In this document: positions 45,924 through 53,746 of the stretch, one piece after another
Position numbering within the stretch: the stretch's first letter is position 1
How the letters are laid out: every line of letters starts with the position of its first letter
Assembly (NCBI RefSeq): GCF_011601315.1
Contig: NZ_JAAORA010000006.1
Coordinates: 48,369 to 112,368, forward strand
Source of the DNA: Candidatus Chlorobium masyuteum
Lineage (GTDB): Bacteria; Bacteroidota; Chlorobiia; Chlorobiales; Chlorobiaceae
Length of the DNA stretch: 64,000 nucleotides
Reading direction: 5' to 3'
Position numbers and translations under genes: made by a program
Notes under the pieces: model-generated
What the model was told of the DNA's origin: nothing
Seen by the model: the letters and a program-made list of their open reading frames with translations, nothing else
Databases searched by the model: none

Positions 45924-46394
45924 ATGAAGACAGCTCTCCCGCTTGCACTCCTCCTGCTTTTGCCGGCAACGAAGCCGCTGGTTGCAGAAAATGTAGTTCC
46001 GGCAAGCTCAGCGATATATCAGACCGGCTCAATCACCGTTCATATCAAGGGGCTTAAAAATCCCGACGGCATGCTTGGCTTTGCACTCTATACCACCAAG
46101 AGAGGCTTTCCCGACAAACCTGATTGCGCCTTTGCAACAAAAGTATGTAAAAACGGAAGTTCCTCAATTGACGCCACATTTGAAAATATCCCCTACGGAT
46201 CCTATGCCGTAAGTGTGCTGCACGATGAAAACAGCAACGGCAGAATGGACAAGAACTTTATCGGCATTCCAAATGAGGGGTTCGGTGTTTCAAACAACCC
46301 TAAAATCAGGCGTGGTCCGCCATCATTCAGTGAAGCACTTTTTTCGCTTGACACCTCAAAGCTTGAGTTGAGTATTTCAATGAACTATTTCTAA
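45924..46394 (+). CDS. DUF2141 exported protein
   Basis: This 156-residue protein has a signal peptide (MKTALPLALLLLLPATKPLVA) and the DUF2141 layout: a beta strand ITVHIKGLKNPDGMLGFALY, the GSYAVSVLHDENSNGRMDKNF metal-like loop, and ENIPYG. The DENxNGxMD loop resembles a Ca2+ site. The start ATG at 45924 begins the signal peptide; the longer frame is not convincing. It precedes the YnbE-YdbL-YdbH genes by 33 bases on the same strand and may belong to the same unit. Confidence 0.82.
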   Translation: MKTALPLALLLLLPATKPLVAENVVPASSAIYQTGSITVHIKGLKNPDGMLGFALYTTKRGFPDKPDCAFATKVCKNGSSSIDATFENIPYGSYAVSVLHDENSNGRMDKNFIGIPNEGFGVSNNPKIRRGPPSFSEALFSLDTSKLELSISMNYF

Positions 46395-46426
46395 CCGCAG
46401 AGTTACCCTTAACAAAAGGAACCGTA

Positions 46427-46630
46427 ATGAAGAAATCAACCATCCGTCTGTTAACCCTCTTCTCTTTTACTTCAGCTGCACTCCTGAGTGCGTGCAGCCC
46501 GACGGTAAAAGTTGAAGCTCCCGATAAACCCATTGTGATCAACATGAACATAAAAATCGATCACGAAATCAGAATCAGAGTTGACCGTGAACTGGACAAC
46601 CTGCTTGACACCAAAAAAGGATTATTCTAA
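46427..46630 (+). CDS. ynbE: YnbE-family outer-membrane lipoprotein
   Basis: This 67-residue lipoprotein has a signal with the lipobox LLSACSP, so the mature N-terminus is Cys about residue 23. The rest is the YnbE signature, a single strand pair INMNIKIDHEIRIRVDREL. In E. coli, YnbE multimers bind the C-terminal end of YdbH and complete a bridge between the two membranes. A good AAAGGAA ribosome binding site precedes the ATG. ydbL follows after 17 bases. Confidence 0.85.
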   Translation: MKKSTIRLLTLFSFTSAALLSACSPTVKVEAPDKPIVINMNIKIDHEIRIRVDRELDNLLDTKKGLF

Positions 46631-46647
46631 CCCGGAGGAACACAACC

Positions 46648-46989
46648 ATGAGAACCATACAGCGAATTGCGTCCAAAACAGCCCTCTTGATCATGCTTGC
46701 GCTCAGCATTACCCTCCCGGCATATGCGCTTGACCTTGAAACTGCCCGATCCAGCGGTCTTGCCGGAGAGGTGGATAACGGGCTGCTTGCCCTTCCTCCC
46801 GGAGCCTCATCTGCTGCTCAGGAGCTGATTACCACCATCAACAACTCCCGCCGCGCAGAGTATGCAAAAGTTGCAGCACAGAACAACCTGACGCTTGATG
46901 TCGTCGGTGCCATGATGTACGAAAAAATCTACTCACGGCTTCCGGCAGGTACGTGGGTTCAGGTCAGGGGCAACTGGGTAAAAAAGTAA
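46648..46989 (+). CDS. ydbL: YdbL-family (DUF1318) periplasmic protein
   Basis: This 113-residue protein has a signal peptide (ALLIMLALSITLPAYA) and then the DUF1318 layout: GLAGEVDNGLLALPPG, a long helix with NNSRRAEYAKVAAQNN, and RLPAGTWVQVRGNWVKK at the end. In E. coli, YdbL is a periplasmic chaperone that controls YnbE assembly. A strong GGAGG ribosome binding site precedes the ATG. It sits between ynbE and ydbH. Confidence 0.87.
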   Translation: MRTIQRIASKTALLIMLALSITLPAYALDLETARSSGLAGEVDNGLLALPPGASSAAQELITTINNSRRAEYAKVAAQNNLTLDVVGAMMYEKIYSRLPAGTWVQVRGNWVKK

Positions 46990-47100
46990 ACAACCCATGG
47001 GTATCGCTGTTCATTGTCCGGATAACGACGTATCGGAACCGATAACGGAATCGTACTGCGGAATCAATTAAGAGCGACGCACCCATAAAATTTTCTGTCC

Positions 47101-49236
47101 GTGAAAAAATGGCTGCCAGGCACGCTTGTTTTTCTCCTTCTGCTGCTGGTACTCCTGCCGGTGGCAGCATGGTTCTCTTTTCCCTTTGTGGTGCCATTGC
47201 TGCTCAACCGGGCTCTGGAAGGAAAACCGTTCCGGATTGAACTTTCCGGTCTTACATCTCCCGGCCTCTCTGGCTTGGGATTCCGCCAGTTGAAAGCCTC
47301 GTTTACCCCCCCTCCGGACGGGTGCAGCGATGAGCCGATAACCTTCACTCTCTCACTCATTAACGGCCGGCTCTCTTTTCATCCCGTGCTCACATACGGC
47401 CCAGCATCATGGGGGTTCATACCGGACAATGTTGATACCGAGATCTCCCTGCTGGCTGACTCTCTCTCTCTGGGCACCAATCCCGAGCTTTTTGTATTCA
47501 GTGACAGAACTCCCCGGATAACCGCCAGGATAAAAGCCTCCCGAAGCCGGGGGCTCTCCATCACACCGCTCTCTCTCTCCTACCCGGTAATTGATGGGAA
47601 GGCAGGTCGTGAAAAGCTTCGACTGGAAGGAGTAAACTACAGGGTAAAACTCAGTGAAGGGGGAAAGTGGCAGCAGGCCGTGGATACGCTCCGTGTTGCA
47701 GCTCTCTACAGTGACGGTACAGCTTCGCCAATCAGTAACTTCACGGCCCTTTTCGGCTCCAGGCGGGATCCGCTCAAACCCTGCACGCTGACGCTCAGCA
47801 ATTGCTCCGTTGACCTCTTTGAGTGGCAGGCTTCATCACAGAAAATCGATTACGACCTTAAGGATAAAAAGACCAGTTTTACCCTCTCTCTGGCAGAAAT
47901 TCCGCTCACCGGACTTCCGGGTTTTGACCGGGGCGGAAGCAAAACCCCTGCCGCCAGCGGCAGGGTAAGCGGATCACTGCCTATCGAGTTTCAGGACTCG
48001 ACAGTAACCGTCAGAAATGCTGCGCTTGCGGCCACAAAAGGCTCCCGGATCATCTTCTACAGCAAAGAGAAGAGAGCCCTCTTCTCTTTTGATATCGGCG
48101 ACGCCAAAGGGGGCGACAAGCTTCTGCATGAGCTCAACGCAACCATAAAACTTAACAGCAGCAACAAAAAACTTTCAGGACTTGCAATTCGAAGCATGTC
48201 GGCAACACTGCTCGGAGGAAAAATCTCCTCAACACCCTTCAGTTTCGATCCATCAACCAGAAGCAGCCGATTCACCATCAAACTGAACAATATCAAAGCT
48301 CTTGAACGGGTAAAACTGCACGGCGATTTCAAGGGATCACTTCATGGCTCCATCAGCGGAGTAGTGCCGATAACCATCGAAAAATCTCGCTTTGCCATCA
48401 GCAACGCCCGGCTCTACTCATCGGGAGGAGGAAAAGTAACCATTACAACTCCCCGCAAAAAGCAATCCACAGAGGAACGCATGTTCAGCGGTGCAAACCC
48501 CGATGCAAGCTACACTTTTGCGGAGCCTGATATCGTGCTCACCCGCTCGCTTGATGGAAGTCTCACCATCCGCTTTAAACTCAGCCGCCTCGACCGGAAA
48601 ACATCATCAGGAGAGCTGCTGCTGATTGCTCCTCTTGGAACGATTACCCTCTGGAAGAACAGGCTTCATCCTGATATTGTATCACTGACTGACTTCAGTT
48701 CGGGATTGCTTGACGGTTCGCTCTCTATCGCACGCGTCGACTACGATATGGCAAAAAAAAGCGCGGAAACCACCCTTCACGTGAACAATATTCCCCTGCA
48801 GAAACTGCTGGATCTCCAGGGAACGAAAAAGATTTTTGCAACCGGTACGATCCAGGGCGACATCCCCATTGCCTTAAAGAATGAGTTGTTTGAAATTCGA
48901 AATGGAGGAATGAATGCCGAACAGAACGGTCAGATCATCTATGCCTCGACTGCGGAGGAGCGGGCTGCCGCCAACCAGGGGCTGCGCACAACCTATGAGG
49001 CGCTTTCAAACTTTCTTTATGTGCATTTGAATTCATCATTAAGCATGACCCCTGACGGCAAGTCTGTCATTGCTGTCCAGCTCAAGGGGAACAATCCCGA
49101 TTTTCAGAATGGACGGGCGGTGGAGTTGAATCTCAATGTCGAACAGAATCTGCTTGAACTCATGCGAAGTCTCTCCATCTCTTCAAATGTCGAAGAGATG
49201 ATTTCGGAGAAAGCACTGAAAATGCAGAAAAAATAG
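47101..49236 (+). CDS. ydbH: YdbH-like AsmA-family inter-membrane lipid transport protein
   Basis: This 711-residue protein is anchored in the inner membrane by an N-terminal helix (residues 5-27). A long repeated-beta region follows, the AsmA-like groove that would carry phospholipids across the periplasm. The C-terminus contains the YdbH-like DUF2140/dicarboxylate region (GSLSIARVDYD, GTIQGDIPIALKNELFEIRN, GQIIYAST, ALSNFLYVHLNSSLS). The start codon is GTG at 47101. E. coli YdbH is about 880 residues; this version is somewhat shorter. The adjacent ynbE and ydbL support the assignment. Confidence 0.85.
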   Translation: MKKWLPGTLVFLLLLLVLLPVAAWFSFPFVVPLLLNRALEGKPFRIELSGLTSPGLSGLGFRQLKASFTPPPDGCSDEPITFTLSLINGRLSFHPVLTYGPASWGFIPDNVDTEISLLADSLSLGTNPELFVFSDRTPRITARIKASRSRGLSITPLSLSYPVIDGKAGREKLRLEGVNYRVKLSEGGKWQQAVDTLRVAALYSDGTASPISNFTALFGSRRDPLKPCTLTLSNCSVDLFEWQASSQKIDYDLKDKKTSFTLSLAEIPLTGLPGFDRGGSKTPAASGRVSGSLPIEFQDSTVTVRNAALAATKGSRIIFYSKEKRALFSFDIGDAKGGDKLLHELNATIKLNSSNKKLSGLAIRSMSATLLGGKISSTPFSFDPSTRSSRFTIKLNNIKALERVKLHGDFKGSLHGSISGVVPITIEKSRFAISNARLYSSGGGKVTITTPRKKQSTEERMFSGANPDASYTFAEPDIVLTRSLDGSLTIRFKLSRLDRKTSSGELLLIAPLGTITLWKNRLHPDIVSLTDFSSGLLDGSLSIARVDYDMAKKSAETTLHVNNIPLQKLLDLQGTKKIFATGTIQGDIPIALKNELFEIRNGGMNAEQNGQIIYASTAEERAAANQGLRTTYEALSNFLYVHLNSSLSMTPDGKSVIAVQLKGNNPDFQNGRAVELNLNVEQNLLELMRSLSISSNVEEMISEKALKMQKK

Positions 49237-49394
49237 CTGCCCCACTCCTCTTCAGCTTCGTCAGAAGTTGAAGATTTTCACTTTTCCCTCCGTTATTCTC
49301 CTCACTGACAGACAAAACAAAACGAAGAAGCTCCTGAAACTGTTGTTGAAAGGTAATGTGTTGATGCAGGCTAATCAAACCAAACCCCGGCACT

Positions 49395-49664
49395 ATGGAA
49401 CGGAAACTATTCATCAGCAAGTTCGACCGCCAGCTCAAGGCGTGGGACCGCGATATCGCAAAGCTTGAAAAGAAAGCGGAAAAAATCACACAGAACCTCA
49501 AGCAGCATATCGAAACCGTAAAGCATCAGCGGGAAGCAGCTTCGACAAAAGCAACCGATCTTATGCACAGCAGCGAGGAGGCGTGGAATGAAGTTAAATA
49601 CGGTGCTGAAAGGGCGATGACCGACCTGAAAAAGGCGTTCAAAAAAGCAAAATCGAAGTTCTGA
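49395..49664 (+). CDS. Small coiled-coil protein
   Basis: This 89-residue protein is almost all helix with heptad-like spacing (LFISKFDRQLKAWDRDIAKL, then EKKAEKITQNLKQHIETVK). It ends in a very basic tail (KKAFKKAKSKF). It has no membrane segment. The ATG has no clear ribosome binding site. It resembles short coiled-coil proteins of unknown function in many bacteria and may bind the membrane or nucleic acid through its tail. Single gene; follows ydbH by about 160 bases. Confidence 0.75.
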   Translation: MERKLFISKFDRQLKAWDRDIAKLEKKAEKITQNLKQHIETVKHQREAASTKATDLMHSSEEAWNEVKYGAERAMTDLKKAFKKAKSKF

Positions 49665-49873
49665 AACCCTGAGCCGGAAAGAGATTCCGGGAGTATTGCG
49701 CATAATCGCCCGGGTGATCCGCCATAAAAAGGATCATTAGAATCCTGTTTTCTACAAATGAGTAGCAGTTGATAGAGATTCTACAAATATGTATGAATTT
49801 ATCCGCATCAGCCGTCCGGGTCACAGCTCATAATTATTTGTAATAATTATAGTTAAAAGATCATACTTTTTAC

Positions 49874-49887
49874 GGCACGGTTATTGC
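49874..49887 (+). promoter_or_regulatory. Candidate sigma-54 promoter
   Basis: The sequence GGCACGGTTATTGC has the invariant GG at 49874-49875 and GC at 49886-49887 with exactly ten bases between them, and matches the consensus GGCACG-N4-TTGC core completely. The start of transcription would be near 49899, 47 bases before the ATG at 49946. An activator site upstream was not identified. Confidence 0.65.
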
Positions 49888-49945
49888 TTTAATAAAAGCA
49901 TGCAGACGAAGTGATCCAGACAACCCTTTTAATACAGCAGTAATC

Positions 49946-50878
49946 ATGAGCAGCGTAAATACTCTGTACGGAGATCTTTCGGGAGTGGAGTTCCGCACTC
50001 TCTTTTCAAACGGCAAGATGGACGGTTGTCTTGTCACAGAGCCCAACACCCTGACAACGCCCTACGGCACCCTTGTTCCCCAGTATGAAGCAGAGGATAT
50101 GGGACGGCGAGCGGTAAAACCGATGTACTTCTACAAGGACGGCTCGCTCAAATCGATAGCACTGCAGTCACAAACCATGCTTGAAACACCAGTTGGAGCT
50201 ATCCCTGCAGAACTGGTCACCTTTCACAAAAACGGCAGCATCAAGCGGATCTTTCCCCTTGACGGAAAGCTGAGTGGATTCTGGTCATGGAAAAACGAGT
50301 TTGCCCTTGCCGACCCAATTACCTTCAGCTCACCTGCAGGAGAGCTGACCGCGAAAATCATTGCCCTGCAGTTTTATGAGGGCGGTGCACTGAAAAGCAT
50401 AACCCTCTGGCCCGGTCAAACCCTCAAGGTGGCAACCCCGGTTGGAGAGATCACAATCCGGACGGGACTGGCTTTCTATGAATCGGGCGAAATACGCTCG
50501 TTTGAGCCGCTTAAAAAAATTGATATCCCGACGCCAATCGGCATACTGACTGCTTACGATAACGAGCCGAACGGCATTCATGGCGATATAAACTCCGTCC
50601 AGCTCTCGGTGGATGGATCGGTTGAAGCCCTCAGTACGGTTGATCATGCCGTAGAGGTTTCAATACCGGGTTCCGGCAGTGAACTTTTTCGGCCCGGAGT
50701 AAAAAACAACGTGTGCGGTGATGAACGCAAGGTAAGCGTGCCGATGAAAGTTCGATTCGAAAAGAGCGCTGTTGTTTTTCACGACAATCCGGAATTCTCC
50801 TTCGATCTGGAAAAAAGCCGTTTTGCCATCATGCAGATGGACAGCGTAACCAAAGAACCCCTCTACTCCTGCGGGTAA
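49946..50878 (+). CDS. MORN-like repeat protein
   Basis: This soluble 310-residue protein is built from repeated short beta hairpins: MYFYKDGSLKSIALQ, VTFHKNGSIKRIFPLD, LQFYEGGALKSITLWP, LAFYESGEIRSFEPL and a further divergent unit. Each repeat has the FY/FH-x(K/E)-(D/N/G)-G-(S/A/E)-(L/I)-K core of MORN_2-like domains. Between them lie tPVG-type turns (ETPVGAIPAE, ATPVGEITI). The exact family is not recognised. Transcription is probably sigma-54 driven. The last part is unlike the repeats and contains CGDERKVSV. Confidence 0.8.
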   Translation: MSSVNTLYGDLSGVEFRTLFSNGKMDGCLVTEPNTLTTPYGTLVPQYEAEDMGRRAVKPMYFYKDGSLKSIALQSQTMLETPVGAIPAELVTFHKNGSIKRIFPLDGKLSGFWSWKNEFALADPITFSSPAGELTAKIIALQFYEGGALKSITLWPGQTLKVATPVGEITIRTGLAFYESGEIRSFEPLKKIDIPTPIGILTAYDNEPNGIHGDINSVQLSVDGSVEALSTVDHAVEVSIPGSGSELFRPGVKNNVCGDERKVSVPMKVRFEKSAVVFHDNPEFSFDLEKSRFAIMQMDSVTKEPLYSCG

Positions 50879-50926
50879 AAAGAGATTTTGGATTTTGGAT
50901 TCTGAATGTTGAATGGGTTTTTTCGA

Positions 50927-50994
50927 TGTCATCCCGAACTGAAAGGAAGGATCTGCTTTTCGTAAAAGGAGATGTCTCTCGTTGATCGACATGA
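50927..50994. repeat. Dispersed hairpin repeat, copy C
   Basis: Starts TGTCATCCCGAACTGAAAGG, contains GGAGATGTCTCTCGTTGATC and ends CGACATGA. Its two ends are imperfect inverted repeats. Related to 22888-22967 and 26419-26485; an ATTTTGGATT tract lies just upstream at 50884-50905. Confidence 0.65.
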
Positions 50995-51067
50995 AAAAAC
51001 AGAGGGAATTTTGAATTCCGCATTGTTGCAGTTGCAAACCTGCGTCTTTGCCCTTTGGTATTATTGT

Positions 51068-51109
51068 TTATAGGTCCTATAGGTCTCATGGGACTTATAG
51101 GACCTATAA
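51068..51109. terminator. Long palindrome between convergent genes
   Basis: Two 14-base arms TTATAGGTCCTATA (51068-51081) and TATAGGACCTATAA (51096-51109) pair perfectly; the centre GGTCTCATGGGAC adds partial pairing. It lies 4 bases beyond the stop of the 51113 gene on the minus strand and probably ends that transcript. Confidence 0.7.
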
Positions 51110-51112
51110 AAT

Positions 51113-52486
51113 TCAGAATTTTAAACTCTTCACCGCATTCTGGCCGGCCATCCAACCGGTTGAAAATGCTGCCTGGAGGTTGTAGCCTCCGATCTCTCCG
51201 GCATAGTCGAGCAGTTCACCGCATAAAAACAGCTTCGGCATGACCCGTGACTGCATGCTCTTCGGGTTCACCTCTGCAAGTGAAACACCGCCGGCCGATA
51301 CCTCACCCTGATCAAGCACCGTTTCACGAACGCTTCCAAGCGGAAAGCGCTTCAGCACAGCAAGCAATGCGAGCCGTTTCTCTTTTGGAAGTATACTCCA
51401 GGTCACCTCACTCTGAATGGCGGCATGACGCATGATCGAGGGCACAAGAGCGGTAGGTATAGTACCGTGGGGTGCCGTGCCGAATGCTCCCTCGGGCGGC
51501 GCTATCGGGCAGATCTGCAGGAATTTGCGCACCATCTGTGCGCCATTTTTTTTGGTCTGGCGAAGCAGAAACTGTTCGAGTTCTGCAGTAGTATGATCAG
51601 GAAAAAGATCGGCAAAAAGCTGGCAGCTGCCCGACTCCCGCATAAGCTCTGCAATATCGCGTGAAAGCGAGAGCGCCGCAGGCCCGCTGAAACCGCGATG
51701 GGTGAAGAGCAGATCTCCTCGCCGTTCGACACTCCGGCCTCCCCCGGATGCGACAAGTCCGGCCGAACGCAGGGCAACTCCTGCAAGAGAGGCCGGAGGA
51801 GGCTTGATGGTGTAAACCGGAGTGAGTGCGGCCGAAGGTGCCATGATCGCATGACCGAATGCCTTTGCAATCGCAAGACCGTCTCCGGTTGTTCCTGTTC
51901 CGGAGTATGAAACACCGCCGGTAGCCAGAATCAGGGCATCTGAAGTGAACAGTGTAGCTGCACTTCTGACCTGAAACAGGCCATCCCTCTGCTGAACACT
52001 TTTGACTCTGCAGGAGGTGTGCACAACTACCGACGAGATCCGCTGCAGCTCCTCAAAAGCAATCGCTACCGTTGAGGCTTCCCCGTTTTCGGGAAACACC
52101 TTTCCGTCGGCTCTCACCTCGGTGGCAACACCTCGTGCAAGCAGCAGCTGAAGAAGGTCACTGCTGGTAAAACTGTACAAGGCATGGCGCAGAAAACGCT
52201 GTTCATTGCGCCGGATAAACCCTTTTTCAAGAAGCTCTTGCGGGCTGCCCTCGTGGGTGACATTACATTTGCCTCCGCCGGAGAGTCTGAGTTTTGTTCC
52301 GGTACGGGGGTTGCGCTCAAGCAGGGTGATGGTACAGGCTTCAGTGCCGATACCGGCATCTTCGGCGGCCCGCCTCGCCGAAACGGCGGCCAGCAACCCT
52401 GAGGCACCCCCTCCGATAATGATAATAGAGCTGTGAGAGGCGATTGGGGTTCGCTCTCTCTCCTTTACTGGTGCAGTTTTTTTCAT
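51113..52486 (-). CDS. HI0933/BaiN-type NAD(P)/FAD-dependent oxidoreductase
   Basis: This 457-residue flavoprotein has an N-terminal Rossmann FAD motif (IIIIGGGASGLLAA), the family segment LRLSGGGKCNVTHE near residue 70, EVRADGKVFPENG, and the C-terminal FAD-closing GGYNLQAAFSTGWMAG. The family includes enzymes of unknown substrate and the bile-acid dehydrogenase-like BaiN. No partner gene is adjacent, so the reaction is unassigned. A stem-loop follows its stop. Confidence 0.88.
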   Translation of the reverse strand: MKKTAPVKERERTPIASHSSIIIIGGGASGLLAAVSARRAAEDAGIGTEACTITLLERNPRTGTKLRLSGGGKCNVTHEGSPQELLEKGFIRRNEQRFLRHALYSFTSSDLLQLLLARGVATEVRADGKVFPENGEASTVAIAFEELQRISSVVVHTSCRVKSVQQRDGLFQVRSAATLFTSDALILATGGVSYSGTGTTGDGLAIAKAFGHAIMAPSAALTPVYTIKPPPASLAGVALRSAGLVASGGGRSVERRGDLLFTHRGFSGPAALSLSRDIAELMRESGSCQLFADLFPDHTTAELEQFLLRQTKKNGAQMVRKFLQICPIAPPEGAFGTAPHGTIPTALVPSIMRHAAIQSEVTWSILPKEKRLALLAVLKRFPLGSVRETVLDQGEVSAGGVSLAEVNPKSMQSRVMPKLFLCGELLDYAGEIGGYNLQAAFSTGWMAGQNAVKSLKF

Positions 52487-52579
52487 GGGGGTAAAGTTAC
52501 ACCGGCAGGGGGAATGTGCAAGTGTTCTTTTTGAGATGAAAGTTCATTGCAAACGAGGTGTACAACACTCCACCGGGAG

Positions 52580-53743
52580 CTACTCCTGGATCTTTACCCT
52601 CATGCCGTCACGAAGTTCATTGGTGGGATGCACAACGACCTGCTCCCCCTCCCTGAGCCCGGAGAGCAGCTCGGCCTGATAGGTCCCACGCATGCCGATC
52701 CTGACGGCCTTCTCGACAGCTTTGCCTCCATCAATGACGAAGAGGTGCCACTCATCCTTTCCCCTGAAAAGGGCGCTTACAGGCACCTGGAGCACATTAT
52801 TTGCTTCACTGAGAACAATCTCCGCCTGAACACGGAAATTATCGCCGAGAAGCGGTTCATACGCATTCAGGAGTGCTACAATATTGACCCGTTTCTCCTC
52901 GATGCCGAGTGCAGAGACTTTGGTGTATGCCGCAGGTTCTATGCTTTTCACCACTCCCTGCAGATCCTTCCGGCCACCCCATGCGGTAATCACAACACGG
53001 TTTCCGGGACGCACCTTTGTGGCATCACTTGAGAGCACGTCAATGACAATTTCGATTGCCGAAGGGTCGCCGATATCGACAATCGGAGATCCGGCAGTGA
53101 TGAGCCTCTCACTCTTTTCATGGATTCGCAGTACCCGTCCATCAGCAGGTGAGATCACCGCCAAAGGCTTTCCTGATATCTGACTGCTGGTAAAAGTCTG
53201 AAGCGCATTTAGGCTGTAACGGGCAGCTGTTGCTGCCGCTCCGGCGGCTTCGGCCTCTTTGCGGGCAATTGCCGCCTCACTCGCAGCAAGTTCAGCGGCT
53301 TCAAGTGAAACGGCACCCTCCTGCTTGAGGTTCCGGTAACGCACAGCGCGGCGGTCTGCCTGTTCACGAGTGAGCAAAGCACGACGGTGACGTGCATTCG
53401 CTTCAACAAATACAGCACGGGCGGCTTCGGCTTTTGCCGCCACTTCCTGCCCGGCTCTTGAGTCAAGTTCGGGCGGAAGAAGTGAGGCAAGCACACTGCC
53501 TTTGCGGACACTGTCGCCCTCCTGGATGGTCATTCTCAAAAGCTTTCCGGTTACCGGAGCGGCAAGAACATACCGGTCGTTTACGCGCGTCACACCTTCA
53601 CCGTCAAGCGTCACCTGCAGGGCTCCGCGACGGACAACCGCGGTATCAACGGGAAGCGGAGAGGGTCTGAATACAAAAAAAAGGATGAGAGCAACCGAAG
53701 CAAGCGAGAGCCCTGCAATTCTCTGTGTTTTCGATAAGGTCAT
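52580..53743 (-). CDS. HlyD-family periplasmic adaptor of an ABC exporter
   Basis: This 387-residue membrane-fusion protein has a single N-terminal membrane segment (residues 9-27), then the HlyD half-motif APVTGKLLRMTIQEGDSVRKG, a long alpha-helical hairpin rich in Ala, Glu and Arg (about 100-200), and the barrel and beta domains (VISPADGRVLRIHEKSERLI, VVHPTNELRDGMRVKI). It connects the inner-membrane ABC transporter to an outer channel or to a lipid or peptide substrate. It follows the permease gene with only 3 bases between them. Confidence 0.88.
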   Translation of the reverse strand: MTLSKTQRIAGLSLASVALILFFVFRPSPLPVDTAVVRRGALQVTLDGEGVTRVNDRYVLAAPVTGKLLRMTIQEGDSVRKGSVLASLLPPELDSRAGQEVAAKAEAARAVFVEANARHRRALLTREQADRRAVRYRNLKQEGAVSLEAAELAASEAAIARKEAEAAGAAATAARYSLNALQTFTSSQISGKPLAVISPADGRVLRIHEKSERLITAGSPIVDIGDPSAIEIVIDVLSSDATKVRPGNRVVITAWGGRKDLQGVVKSIEPAAYTKVSALGIEEKRVNIVALLNAYEPLLGDNFRVQAEIVLSEANNVLQVPVSALFRGKDEWHLFVIDGGKAVEKAVRIGMRGTYQAELLSGLREGEQVVVHPTNELRDGMRVKIQE

Positions 53744-53746
53744 AAT

